A stretch of 48,482 nt of DNA from Phycisphaerae bacterium (GTDB lineage Bacteria; Planctomycetota; Phycisphaerae; UBA1845; PWPN01): contig JAAXZI010000261.1 in the NCBI GenBank assembly GCA_012719955.1, positions 1 to 48,482 of the forward strand. Reading direction: 5' to 3'. The stretch's first letter is position 1, and each line of letters opens with the position of its first letter. Below the pieces are notes generated by a model. The model was given only the letters and a program-made list of their open reading frames with translations, had not been told where the DNA came from and ran no database searches. The position numbers and the translations under genes were made by a program. Below, piece by piece: positions 16,533-25,398 of this stretch.

Positions 16533-19106
16533 ATGCCCGAGACGACCCTACCGCCCCCGCCTTCTACACAGACCCTCGACACGGCAAGCGCGCGTTCGCA
16601 GCGCCGCGGTGAGATCGTGTTGCAGTGGCTGGCCGGTGAACCGCTTGTTCCGCCGGCGATCGGGCTGACGGTCGGTATCTTTCTGGATTCGGTGGTCTCC
16701 ATCCCCTTCCCGGCAGCACTGGCGGTCATGCTGGCGGCCGGGGCCATGCTCCTGCGCCTCGGACGCCGGATTGCCGTCGGCCACGTTGCCGTCGCGCTGG
16801 CGGCGGCGGCGTTGGGAGCGACCCTCCACGACCTGCACTTCCGGCACTGGCCTGATGACCACCTGGTCCGTTACACGAACGACGAACCCGCGCCCGCCCG
16901 GGTCGTGGGCGTAGTGGTGCGGGGGCCGCTGATCGCGCCCCTGTCGACAGGGCACATCACGTGGATCCGGCAGCTTCCGCGCACCCGCCTGCTCATCGAA
17001 GCCCAACAGGTGGAGGGCGTGGCCGGGCCGGTTCCGGCGAGCGGACTGGTCGCGGTCGTGGTGCGGGAGCCGGTATTGGGAATCAGCCCGGGCGACCAGG
17101 TCGAATTGTTCGGGACGCTGCACCGGCCGGTCCCGCCGGCCAACCCCGGCGAACGCGACTGGACGCTGATCAGCCGCCGGAACGGCGTGCTGGTGGGCAT
17201 GAGCTGCGAACATGCCTCCAACGTGACCGTGCTGGCCTCGCCTGACTGGCGCGACCGGTGGCTGAATGTCGTTCGCCGGCGGGCCTGCGCCGCGATTCGC
17301 GAACAGACCTTCCAGGAGGACGAGCCCGGCGCCCGGCTGCTGGACGCGCTGGTGCTTGGGCAGCGCAGCGCGGTGGATGACGACCTCAACCAGGCCTTCA
17401 TCAACACCGGCACAGTGCATTATCTCAGCGTCAGCGGCGCTCATGTCGGCGTGCTGATGGCCTTCGTGTGGGCAGTCGGCTGGCTGGTGGGCCAATCGAG
17501 ACGCCGGTGCGCGGTGTGGGCCATCCTGCTGGTGATAGCCTACGCGACATTGACGGAACCCAGTCCGGCCGTCATCCGCTCGGCCATTATGGCCGTGGTG
17601 TTCTGCATCACCATTCTCGCCCGACGTCCGCTGCGATCGGCCAACGGGCTGGCCCTGGCGGCGATCATCCTGCTCATCCTGCGTCCGACCCAGCTCTTTG
17701 ACCCCGGCTTTCAGCTTTCGTTTCTGACGCTGATGGCCCTCATGTACCTGTCACCGCGGGTGCATGCCCTGGGCAAGCGGGCGTATGACCGGCTTCTTGG
17801 CCGGGACGATCCGCTGCTCCAGCCGGAGATCCAATACATGCTCAACCCACCCTCGTGGCCGCGGCGTGTGCTGGATGGGGCCTTACGGCAACTGGGTTGG
17901 GCGTTGGCGATCAGTGTGGCCGCCTGGGGTGTCGGGGCTCTGGTGAGCTCTTATCACTTCCGGCAGGTTCCGCCCTGGGGATGGATCAATACCGTTCTGG
18001 TCACGATTCCGATGTCGGCGGTGTTGCTGCTGGGGCTGGTCAAGACGGTGTTGTCGTGGATCTTTCCGCCGGCATCCTTTGTGGCCGGCTGGCCGCTGGG
18101 GATGTTGACCGACGCCCTGATTGGGCTGATCCGCCTGCTCGATCGGCTGCCCGGCTCGGGGTGGCGGACGCCGGAGATGCCCGCCTGGCTTTCGGCGGCC
18201 GGGCTGGGAGTGCTGGGGTTGTGGATCGTGGCGGCACCTCTGAACATTCGTCGGAGGTGGGTCGCGGGGGCGGCGGTGGGATTCGCCCTGCTTGCCGCCT
18301 GGAACCTGGTGCCGAGAGGCCCTGCCGACTCGTTGGAGCTGCACGTGTTATCCGTCGGCGACGGCACCGCCTGCGTGCTCCAGATGCCCGGCGGAAAGAC
18401 CTTCATGTATGACCTGGGCACGCGCCCGCCATACGATATCCAGCGGTGGACGGTGGGTCCGTTTCTGGCCCACAAGCGTCTCCGAGCGATCGATACCCTG
18501 GTGCTCAGTCATCCGCAACTCGACCACTTCAGCGGGGTGCCGGACCTGCTCGAAGAGGTCCACGTCAAAGAGCTGGTCACCGCATCGCATTTCCGGATGC
18601 CGGGGCGGACCGCCGGACCGGCCGGCCGGTTGATTGATTATCTGGCTTCCCGCTCTATCCCGTGGAGGACTATCCATGCGGGAGAGCGGCTGCACGATGA
18701 ATACGGGGCCAGGATTGAAGTGCTGTGGCCGCCACGGCCGGAGCTTCTGACCATCGTGGGAGCCAACGATTCCTCACTGGTTCTGCGAATCACTTATGCA
18801 GGCACGCGCATTCTCCTGTGCGGCGACATCGAGGAATTCGCCCAGCGGCATCTGCTCTCGGGGTGCGATTTGAAGGCGGACGTGCTGGTGCTGCCGCATC
18901 ACGGCGGCGTAACGCCGGCAACGGGGGCATTGATCAGGGCGGTGGACCCGGCCTGCTGCATCCGCTCGAGCGGCCAGCGGGACCGGGATACCACCAACGG
19001 GATCCTCGAACTGGTAACGGGAAGACAATACTTCAACACCGCCGACCACGGAGCGATCGAGGTACGCGCCACTCCCGACGGGCTGTCGATCAGGCCCTTC
19101 AGGTGA
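16533..19106 (+). CDS. comEC: ComEC/Rec2-family DNA uptake channel protein
   Basis: An 857-residue polytopic protein with the three ComEC parts in order: an N-terminal DUF4131-like region (about residues 40-210), the competence core (about 265-510, with LDALVLGQRSAVDDDL and HYLSVSGAHVGVLMAF), and a C-terminal metallo-beta-lactamase-like domain (from about 602). In natural transformation ComEC forms the inner-membrane channel for single-stranded DNA. The lactamase-like domain keeps SHPQLDHFSG in place of SHxDxDH, plus LLCGDIEEFAQ and VLPHHGG, so at least part of the metal site remains. The usual DVGQGDA motif is changed to SVGDGTA. The 3' end overlaps the convergent radical SAM gene by 8 bp. 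No other competence gene is nearby. Confidence 0.92.
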   Translation: MPETTLPPPPSTQTLDTASARSQRRGEIVLQWLAGEPLVPPAIGLTVGIFLDSVVSIPFPAALAVMLAAGAMLLRLGRRIAVGHVAVALAAAALGATLHDLHFRHWPDDHLVRYTNDEPAPARVVGVVVRGPLIAPLSTGHITWIRQLPRTRLLIEAQQVEGVAGPVPASGLVAVVVREPVLGISPGDQVELFGTLHRPVPPANPGERDWTLISRRNGVLVGMSCEHASNVTVLASPDWRDRWLNVVRRRACAAIREQTFQEDEPGARLLDALVLGQRSAVDDDLNQAFINTGTVHYLSVSGAHVGVLMAFVWAVGWLVGQSRRRCAVWAILLVIAYATLTEPSPAVIRSAIMAVVFCITILARRPLRSANGLALAAIILLILRPTQLFDPGFQLSFLTLMALMYLSPRVHALGKRAYDRLLGRDDPLLQPEIQYMLNPPSWPRRVLDGALRQLGWALAISVAAWGVGALVSSYHFRQVPPWGWINTVLVTIPMSAVLLLGLVKTVLSWIFPPASFVAGWPLGMLTDALIGLIRLLDRLPGSGWRTPEMPAWLSAAGLGVLGLWIVAAPLNIRRRWVAGAAVGFALLAAWNLVPRGPADSLELHVLSVGDGTACVLQMPGGKTFMYDLGTRPPYDIQRWTVGPFLAHKRLRAIDTLVLSHPQLDHFSGVPDLLEEVHVKELVTASHFRMPGRTAGPAGRLIDYLASRSIPWRTIHAGERLHDEYGARIEVLWPPRPELLTIVGANDSSLVLRITYAGTRILLCGDIEEFAQRHLLSGCDLKADVLVLPHHGGVTPATGALIRAVDPACCIRSSGQRDRDTTNGILELVTGRQYFNTADHGAIEVRATPDGLSIRPFR

Positions 19107-20613
19107 ACTGGCGGTCAAGCTCCGAGGGCACAGCCTGCCCGCCCAGCGTAGCGGCGACCCGACGGAAGTGATAGCCGTAGATGGCCAGCCGCACGGCGTC
19201 GGCGAAGGCCGCCCGGTTCCTCTTGAAGGCCTTGACCAAAAACTTCCAGTACTCCAACCGGCCGTGGGCCGCCACGCCCATGATCCACAGCGACTTCAGG
19301 AAGGCCATGAAATCCTCGCAGGTGATCGACGCCCGACGGGGCTGCGGGCGATAGGTTTCGAGGAAGGTAAGAACCCTGCGATAATAGACCTTCGGCGCAT
19401 ACAGATGCTTGAGCAGTGCCCGATACCCGTTGGTGAGCAGCTCGCGATCCAGCTTGGGCACGAAATTGAGCACGCCATCGAGGTTGTTGCCGCTGCTCTG
19501 TTGCAGAATGCGGCCCTCAGCGGCCAGCCGCTTGAACAGACGTGTCTCCGGCAACGCGGTCAGCAGGCCCACCATGGCGGCGGCAATGCCGGCCTCCTGG
19601 ATGAATTTGAATTGCCGTTCGAAGATGTTGGGCTGATCGGCGTCGAATCCGACAATGAACCCGCCCATCACTTCAATGCCCGCCTGCTGAATGGTCCTGA
19701 TGGCCGTCAGCAGGTTGCGCTTGGTGTTCTGGACCTTGGCGCACTCCAGCAGGCTGTCTTCCTCGGGTGTCTCAATACCCACGAAGAGACGGGTGAAACC
19801 CGCCTGCGCCATCATCTGGAGCAGCTCGGGCTCATCCACCAGGTTCAGCGACGCCTCGGTAAAGAAGGTGATGTTGCCCTTGTAATGCTCGCGCCAGGCG
19901 ATCAGCTCGCGCAGGAACGCCTTGACCTTCACCTTGTTGCCGATGAAGTTGTCGTCCACGATGAAGATGGAAGAGTCCCAGCCGGCGGCAACAAGGGAAT
20001 TCAATTCGGCGATCATCTGCTGCGGCGTCTTGACCCGCGGGACGCGGCCGTTCATCACGATGATGTCGCAGAATTCGCAGTTGAACGGGCACCCGCGCGA
20101 GAATTGCAGCGGCATCACCGCATAATCTTTCATCCTGATCAGATCCCAGCGCGGCGGCGGGGTTTGGGTTACATCCGGCCGCTTGGGGCTCTGATATCGG
20201 GGTTTGACCGTGCCGGCGATCATGTCCGCAACCAGTTCCGGCATCAGGTCTTCGGCCTCGCCGAGAACGAAGTGCTTCACTTCCGGGAACTGATCGTGGC
20301 TGGTGGTGAACAGCGGCCCGCCGGCAATGACCGGCTTGCCCGCGGTATGGCAGCGAGCGATCACCTCTCGGGCCGACTCCGCGTGCACCAGCATGGCGGA
20401 GATCATGACGTAGTCAGCCCATTCGATATCACGGTCGTGCAGGCGGCTCACATTGAGATCGATCAGTTTGAGCTGCCATTCCCGTGGCAGCATGGCCGCC
20501 ACGGTCAACAAGCCCAGGGGCGGGAAACAGGCTTTCCGGGAAAGAAAACGCAGGCTATGCTTGAAACTCCAAAAGGTGTCCGGATGGCCGGGGGAAACTA
20601 AAAGCACGTTCAT
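19099..20613 (-). CDS. B12-binding domain radical SAM protein (DUF4070 type)
   Basis: A 504-residue enzyme with an N-terminal cobalamin-binding-like domain (from MNVLLVSPGHPDTFWSF, about residues 1-140). The radical SAM core has the cluster motif CPFNCEFC near residue 168, later FIVDDNFIGN and RLFVGIETPEEDSLLE. A C-terminal DUF4070-like extension follows. Members of this group carry out methylations and other radical reactions on lipids, hopanoids or natural products; the substrate here cannot be read. The open frame extends upstream to 20757, but the ATG at 20613 is preferred because the protein aligns with the family from MNVLLV and gagcgacct lies just upstream. Its own promoter is at 20711-20740. 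Confidence 0.88.
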   Translation of the reverse strand: MNVLLVSPGHPDTFWSFKHSLRFLSRKACFPPLGLLTVAAMLPREWQLKLIDLNVSRLHDRDIEWADYVMISAMLVHAESAREVIARCHTAGKPVIAGGPLFTTSHDQFPEVKHFVLGEAEDLMPELVADMIAGTVKPRYQSPKRPDVTQTPPPRWDLIRMKDYAVMPLQFSRGCPFNCEFCDIIVMNGRVPRVKTPQQMIAELNSLVAAGWDSSIFIVDDNFIGNKVKVKAFLRELIAWREHYKGNITFFTEASLNLVDEPELLQMMAQAGFTRLFVGIETPEEDSLLECAKVQNTKRNLLTAIRTIQQAGIEVMGGFIVGFDADQPNIFERQFKFIQEAGIAAAMVGLLTALPETRLFKRLAAEGRILQQSSGNNLDGVLNFVPKLDRELLTNGYRALLKHLYAPKVYYRRVLTFLETYRPQPRRASITCEDFMAFLKSLWIMGVAAHGRLEYWKFLVKAFKRNRAAFADAVRLAIYGYHFRRVAATLGGQAVPSELDRQFT

Positions 20614-20961
20614 AGGTCGCTCACATGACGAAAACAACTCAACGCGGGTTTTGGGAAACCCCGTCAGAGCTGCTTTGGGTTGAAATCTGAAATCCACTGC
20701 CTTTTGATCTTTTATATGCCCGGCTTCAGGCGGTGGGCAAGTGGCCAGGGGCCGCAAGAGCCGGGAGTTGCGTTATGCCTCAAGAACCCGCAGGCGCCGG
20801 GCCCATGAAGCCATCTTCATTCCGACAACGATACTGCTTTCTGTTTCCACGGCAACGCGCGTTGACGCGTCACGCAGCCTTGGGAGGCGGGGTATGGATC
20901 CGCAAAGCACAGTCGAAACACTCTTCGATCCGGAAAACCGGCAACGGTCGAATTGAGTTCT
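20614..20961. other. Intergenic region upstream of the radical SAM gene
   Basis: About 350 bp between the radical SAM start and the end of the DUF6197-like gene. Apart from the promoter at 20711-20740 I see no gene. A 20-codon ORF (20893-20955, beginning MDPQSTVETLF) follows a purine-rich gggaggcggggt but has no other support. Confidence 0.45.
20711..20740 (-). promoter_or_regulatory. Promoter for the radical SAM gene
   Basis: On the minus strand, ttgccc (20740-20735) and tataaa (20716-20711) are separated by 18 bp, about 100 bp before the ATG at 20613. The -10 is near consensus and the -35 is moderate. Confidence 0.45.
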
Positions 20962-21363
20962 TCACGCCAGCGCCCGTTCCGCGCCTTCAGTTCGGGACTC
21001 CGGCCTGTATACGGACATGGCTTGCAACCGGTCGATCACCAGCTCGTAGGTGGTGTCGCTGCGATCATTAAACTCCTGGACCGCCACCATCGAACAGATC
21101 TGAGGATCGTTGTTCTGCAGGCTGAAGCAACGCCTGGCGGGGCGCCTGCGCCCCACCAGTTGCCGTTCAAGCTGCGAAAACAGTTCCAGCGCCCGCCCCC
21201 ATCCGAAAAGCACACAGACGGCCCCGGTCAGGTCCCAGGCAACAGCCGCGGGGTCGTCGTAATGCACCGCGTGACCGCGCCGATCACGCGCCTCGGCATG
21301 TTGACACCAGTTGCTCCTTGCCTGAAGCAGGTCAAGAAGCCGCTCTTTTTCTTCCTGCAGCAT
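20962..21363 (-). CDS. DUF6197-like small protein
   Basis: A protein of about 133 residues. The pattern LLQARSNWCQHAEARDRRG near the start, then WDLTGAVCVLFGWG, and the C-terminal FNDRSDTTYELVIDRLQAM, matches the DUF6197 family, where the Asn-Asp-x-x-x-Thr-Thr motif is conserved. The family's function is unknown. An ATG at 21378 is also in frame; 21363 is chosen for the nearby cggga. It is 33 bp downstream of the GIY-YIG-like gene on the same strand and may share its transcript. Confidence 0.65.
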   Translation of the reverse strand: MLQEEKERLLDLLQARSNWCQHAEARDRRGHAVHYDDPAAVAWDLTGAVCVLFGWGRALELFSQLERQLVGRRRPARRCFSLQNNDPQICSMVAVQEFNDRSDTTYELVIDRLQAMSVYRPESRTEGAERALA

Positions 21364-21396
21364 GATTGGGTCCCGCATCGCATGGACTGTTAAAAT

Positions 21397-21699
21397 TCAC
21401 GGCTGCGTGTGGCCCGATTTCCTGTAGGCATAGACCGCACTGCCCGCGTGGTCGGCCGTGCAGTCGCCGTAGTCCGTAGCGAGGATATTGGCGAAATAGT
21501 CGAGCACGTCGCGAGCCGTTCGCGGGGAGTCCGCCCGTCGGAGAATCCAGTGGTCGCCCACCTTCTTGACGTGGTGTTCCTCGAAGAGACACTCTCTCGC
21601 TTTGGAACCGATGCCCACAAACCAGTCGCCATACGCCCCGCCCCGCTTCTGCATATGCCCCCGGATATCTTCGATAATCTGCTCTTTGGATTTAACCAT
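21397..21699 (-). CDS. Small GIY-YIG-like protein of unknown function
   Basis: A 100-residue protein. The segment GDWFVGIGSKARECLFEEHH recalls the GIY-YIG pattern (Y/F-V-G-I, then a basic region, then E-H), and the C-terminus has SAVYAYRKSGHTQP. I recall similar small proteins with WYVGI and LFEEH in other bacteria, but this cannot be checked here. The canonical GIY-YIG catalytic Arg and distal Glu are not obvious, so nuclease activity should not be assumed. The open frame extends to 21852, but that part overlaps the Gly-rich tail of the RNA-binding protein gene. The ATG at 21699 has gggag 8 nt upstream and is the likely start. Confidence 0.6.
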   Translation of the reverse strand: MVKSKEQIIEDIRGHMQKRGGAYGDWFVGIGSKARECLFEEHHVKKVGDHWILRRADSPRTARDVLDYFANILATDYGDCTADHAGSAVYAYRKSGHTQP

Positions 21700-21775
21700 G
21701 TGCATGCTCCCGGAAAAGCGCCTGGGGAAAAGAAGAAGGCCACCTTCGTGGCCTTCCTCCAGCTTAACTGGATGA

Positions 21776-22081
21776 TCAGTAGCGTCTGCGGCCACCGTAG
21801 CCGCCCCGGCCTCCGCCGAAGCCGCTGCGACTTTCGCGGGGCCTGGCTTCATTGACCGTGAGCGCCCGGCCTTCCACGGACTGACCGTTCAGGGCTGTCA
21901 CCGCGGCCTGGGCCTCCTGATCGGTGCCCATTTGCACAAAGCCGAAGCCCTTGCTCCGGCCGGTGCTGCGATCGCTGATGACTTCCGCGCTCTCCACCGT
22001 TCCGTGCGGAGCAAACAGTTGCTCCAGGTCGGAGCTGGTGATGCCGTATCCCAAATTCCCGACGTACAATTTCTTGCCCAC
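21776..22081 (-). CDS. RRM-domain RNA-binding protein (glycine-rich)
   Basis: A 101-residue protein with one RNA recognition motif. RNP2 is KLYVGNL at the start and RNP1 is KGFGFVQM in the middle. A short Arg/Gly tail (SGFGGGRGGYGGRRRY) follows. This is the cyanobacterial Rbp-like arrangement, also found in planctomycetes, and such proteins are often cold- or stress-induced and bind single-stranded RNA. The start is GTG at 22081, not the ATG at 22117: a strong aggag lies 8 nt before the GTG, and homology begins at GKKLYVGNL. It is first in a minus-strand run with the GIY-YIG-like and DUF6197-like genes. Confidence 0.9.
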   Translation of the reverse strand: MGKKLYVGNLGYGITSSDLEQLFAPHGTVESAEVISDRSTGRSKGFGFVQMGTDQEAQAAVTALNGQSVEGRALTVNEARPRESRSGFGGGRGGYGGRRRY

Positions 22082-22868
22082 GTTGTTTTCTCCTGTGCGA
22101 GGGCATTCGCGACTCATTCATGCATTCCGAGTCGCAGAAGGAAGAGGCCAAAGGGAGGCCTGAGAAAGGCTGGAAGGATGAGCGGAAAGGCGGTGTAACC
22201 TGGTCATCAAGCGCCGCAAATCGGGCTCATTCAACAAACCAATCAGCTTATTTTATGCCGTGATCGACCTGAATGCAAGGACTGTCATTTTCTGCACTAA
22301 CACCGGCAGGGGCGTTTGTGTTCGCAAGACGGACGGCATCGTCCGGCCAACGAGCAGGCCAAGACGGGTGATCGTCCATGAATGCCGCAGGCTGAGCAGC
22401 CAAGTTCTTCACGGCCTGTCCTGCGCGCGGTCCGGGGGCGCTGCACCTGTCTGCGAAGAATAGCGGAAAGGGCCTCAGGGACGGGAAGAACAGGATCCTC
22501 AACCCCACCTCTGCGCTACGGGCGCGCTGCCCTCGTCTGGGCTCGGGTCGGCCAGCGCACACATCGGAGCGAAACAGGCCGCCGCCCGGCGATTCGGGGC
22601 CAACCAATCCCCCTTGCCGGGAGTGAGCGGACGGCGACGGCAGTCCCTCTTAAACGGCTCCCGGCCCCAAGCGAACCGCCGATTCCACACATAAACCCTG
22701 TGCTTAAAAGCCCTTACGATTTCACCCCCACTACCCGGGGCGCTCGGTCTGAATTCAACCACCCGGCGGGACAGTCGGCAGTTTAGATTTGTAAACCGGA
22801 TGGGCCTGGTTATAATACGGGGCTCGACAAAGGCTTAGACTTTAGCTGTGCAGTCGTGAGGTGATTCG
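22082..22868. other. Intergenic region between the RRM gene and rpmB
   Basis: About 790 bp between divergent genes. The right end holds the rpmB promoter (22789-22816). Short open frames exist on both strands (for example 22248-22607 minus), but their products are low-complexity and resemble nothing known. I see no tRNA-like or clear structured RNA. It is long enough to hide a small RNA or a long 5' leader for the RRM gene, as is common for cold-shock genes. Confidence 0.45.
22789..22816 (+). promoter_or_regulatory. rpmB promoter
   Basis: -35 ttgtaa (22789-22794), 16-bp spacer, perfect -10 tataat (22811-22816), 53 bp upstream of the rpmB ATG. A small inverted repeat gttta/taaac (22781-22785 and 22792-22796) overlaps the -35. 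Confidence 0.6.
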
Positions 22869-23132
22869 ATGTCTCGTGTTTGTGCGTTTACCGGAAAGCG
22901 AACGACCGTCGGCCGCAAGTATGCCCGCCGCGGTAAGGCCAAGTACCTGGGCGGCGTCGGCCGGAAAGTGACCGGCAAGACCAAGCGCAAGATCAAGCCC
23001 AATGTTCAGAAGGTCCGTGCCGTCATCGACGGCAAGGTTGTCCGCGTGAAGGTCAGCACCAAGGCGATCCGAAACGGCCTGATCACCAAGCCCGTCAAGC
23101 GCGTCTGGAAGCCGGAAAAGGCCACCGCCTAG
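22869..23132 (+). CDS. rpmB: 50S ribosomal protein bL28
   Basis: An 87-residue basic protein with the bL28 start MSRVCAFTGKRTTVG, then RKVTGKTKRKIKPNVQ and VRVKVSTKAIRNGL. The N-terminal SRxCxxTGK and central RxxxPN-like segments are diagnostic. It is a late-assembling protein near the exit site of the large subunit. The expected second Cys of zinc-binding bL28 forms is absent, with a single Cys at residue 5. A purine-rich gtgaggtg precedes the ATG. The gene is monocistronic here, not paired with rpmG. Confidence 0.95.
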   Translation: MSRVCAFTGKRTTVGRKYARRGKAKYLGGVGRKVTGKTKRKIKPNVQKVRAVIDGKVVRVKVSTKAIRNGLITKPVKRVWKPEKATA

Positions 23133-23345
23133 TTGCGTCACTGTACGCGCTGCCATCCCGGGGGCCTGGACTGCGGAAAGCGCGAACCGGCCTCTGAAAA
23201 GATGGGCCGCCCGGTCTGAAGTATCTGACGGATGAATTCCACGAACCTGTGAGCCATCGGCTTGCCGGTTCGTGGTTTCTATTTGGGGTCCGTGCCCAAG
23301 AACGGATTTGCGGTTATCTTACCTGTATCAACGGAGGATCTGTTC

Positions 23346-25343
23346 ATGCACGTGAGATTATCCCGGCTCGTTCCCGTTCTGCTCGTATGCCTGCCCGTGC
23401 TGGCGGCCAAGCCGCCGGCCAGCCCACCGGAGCCGCTGCCGGGCGATGCCATGATCGAAGCTTACCTGGCCCGGCTCACCAGCGAAGTTGAGGCCCCCTT
23501 CCCAGGCAATTTCAAAACCGCCGAGGAGTGGCTGTCGCGCCGGCCGGAGTTGCGCAAGCAACTTCAGTACATGCTGGGCCTGGACCCGCTGCCGGAGCGA
23601 ACGCCGTTGAACGCCACGGTGACGGGGACGCTGCAGCGCGATGGGTATGTGGTTGACCTTCTGCACTACCAGAGCCGGCCGGGCCTGTACGTTACAGCGA
23701 ACCTCTACCGCCCCGCCGCGATCCCGGCCGGCGAGCGTCTGCCGGCGGTGCTGTACGTATGCGGCCACGGGAACCGGGGGCGAAACGGCGTCAAGACCGG
23801 CTATCAGTCCTCGCCCATCTGGTTCGCCAAGCATGGTTACGTATGCCTGATTATTGACACGGTGCAGCTTAGCGAGATCGCCGGCATTCACCACGGCACG
23901 TATCGCGAGCGACGATACTGGTGGGTTTCGCGCGGGTACACGCCGGCCGGGGTGGAGTGCTGGAACGGCATCCGGGGGTTGGACTACTTGGCCAGCCGCG
24001 CCGACGTGGATCCGGAGCGGATCGCGGTCACCGGGCTCAGCGGCGGCGGGGCTTCGACCGTGTACCTGGCCGCGATGGATGATCGGGTGAAGGTGGCGGT
24101 GCCGATCAGCGGATGGTCGGACCTGACCTGTTACGTGGCCGACAGCACGGTCAATCGCCACTGCGACTGCATGTTCGTATATAACGCCTACACCTGGCCC
24201 TGGACGCAGATCGCCGCCTTGATCGCCCCACGGCCGCTGCTGTTCATCAACAGCGACGCGGACGCGCTCTTCCCCATGGACGGCAACGAGCGCATTTCCA
24301 ACCGGCTGGAGCGGTTTTATTCGCTTTTCGGCGCCGGGGATCGCTTCGAGACCCTGGTGAGCATCGGCGGCCACGCCTACCGGCAGGATATCCGTCAGGG
24401 GGTCTACCGATTCATCAACAGCCATCTCAAGAACGACCCGCGGCCGGTGACGGACAGCGAACAGGACCTGGTGACCGGCGAAGGTACTAAGGCGGTGTAT
24501 CCGATTCCACTGGAGAAGCTGCGCGTATTCCCTCGCGACGAAGATTTGCCCAAGGATCAGATCAATACGCGCATCGACGAGCTGTTCGTCCCGATGGCGA
24601 ACGTAGAGGTGCCCGGGGCCGGCGACTTTGAGCCATGGAAGGCGAACCTGCTGAAGCGGCTTCGCGAGACCAGCTTCCGGCAGTTCCCGGAACTGATCAC
24701 ACCGCCTGCCGGGGAGCTGCCCGCCGGCGACATGGCGCCGCTGCAATCGGAGGAGGGGATTACCATCTACGTGCGCCGGCTTGCGGCCGACGAAAAGCCC
24801 GGTCGTTGCCTCCTGGCGCTGACGGGGCCGGAAGGCGTGGCCACCCAGCCGTCCTGGCTGGATGACCTCCGCCGGCCGGACGATGAGGTTCTCCTGTGCG
24901 AGACCCGCGGCCAGGGTCGGACCCGGTGGGATACCAAGAGTCCGCCCAATCGCGTGGTGCGCTCGCATCCGCTGGTTGGCCGGACGGTGGACGCGGGCCG
25001 CGTGTGGGATGTGATGGCGGCCATTCGGTCCGCACGCACCACCATAAAGCCTGGCGTGCCGGTGCAACTTGTGGGACAAGGTACGGAGGGTATTATCGCC
25101 GCGTACGCGGCCCTGTTCGAACCTGACGTTGCGGGCGTCACGCTGATCGATCCGCCCATGAGTCACATGGATCCGAAGGCGCCGGTGTTGATGAACGTGC
25201 TGCGGGTCTGCGACATACCCGACGTGCTGGGGGCGTTGGCCCCGCGTCCGCTGACCCTCATCGGGGCCAAAGGCGAGGGCGTGGAGAAGGTCAGGAAGAT
25301 TTACGAGGCGGCCGGGGCTTCCGATCGGCTGACCATCCGCTGA
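23346..25343 (+). CDS. Exported two-domain alpha/beta hydrolase (acetyl xylan esterase-like)
   Basis: A 665-residue protein with an N-terminal signal peptide (LSRLVPVLLVCLPVLAAKPP). The first half is an alpha/beta hydrolase: oxyanion region YVCGHGNRGRNG, nucleophile Ser in GLSGGGAS, Asp in NSDADALFP, His in IGGHAYRQD. This resembles acetyl xylan esterase/abhydrolase_7-type proteins that deacylate plant or algal glycans. From about residue 480 a second, degenerate hydrolase fold appears, where the nucleophile elbow reads LVGQGTEG with no serine, so it is probably non-catalytic. The ATG at 23346 is chosen over an upstream in-frame start at 23262 because cggagga lies 8 nt before it and the signal peptide starts there. 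It is followed at 56 bp by the sialidase-like gene. Confidence 0.82.
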   Translation: MHVRLSRLVPVLLVCLPVLAAKPPASPPEPLPGDAMIEAYLARLTSEVEAPFPGNFKTAEEWLSRRPELRKQLQYMLGLDPLPERTPLNATVTGTLQRDGYVVDLLHYQSRPGLYVTANLYRPAAIPAGERLPAVLYVCGHGNRGRNGVKTGYQSSPIWFAKHGYVCLIIDTVQLSEIAGIHHGTYRERRYWWVSRGYTPAGVECWNGIRGLDYLASRADVDPERIAVTGLSGGGASTVYLAAMDDRVKVAVPISGWSDLTCYVADSTVNRHCDCMFVYNAYTWPWTQIAALIAPRPLLFINSDADALFPMDGNERISNRLERFYSLFGAGDRFETLVSIGGHAYRQDIRQGVYRFINSHLKNDPRPVTDSEQDLVTGEGTKAVYPIPLEKLRVFPRDEDLPKDQINTRIDELFVPMANVEVPGAGDFEPWKANLLKRLRETSFRQFPELITPPAGELPAGDMAPLQSEEGITIYVRRLAADEKPGRCLLALTGPEGVATQPSWLDDLRRPDDEVLLCETRGQGRTRWDTKSPPNRVVRSHPLVGRTVDAGRVWDVMAAIRSARTTIKPGVPVQLVGQGTEGIIAAYAALFEPDVAGVTLIDPPMSHMDPKAPVLMNVLRVCDIPDVLGALAPRPLTLIGAKGEGVEKVRKIYEAAGASDRLTIR

Positions 25344-25398
25344 ACCAGGACATTGGACTGCAAGAGCACGAAGACGCGAGAAGGGCTGGTGCTCGGTC

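Noticed and set aside
20893-20955. 20-codon ORF after gggaggcggggt
   Set aside because: The ribosome-binding-like sequence could be chance in purine-rich DNA. The peptide has no features and no coupled gene on its strand.
21700-21852. N-terminal extension of the GIY-YIG-like protein
   Set aside because: It is antisense-free but overlaps the coding tail of the RRM gene on the same strand, is Ala-rich, and a good ribosome-binding site marks 21699 instead.
22082-22868. tRNA, riboswitch or small protein gene in the long gap before rpmB
   Set aside because: I found no cloverleaf-like arms, no TTCGAATCC-type T-loop and no known riboswitch core. The short open frames are low-complexity.
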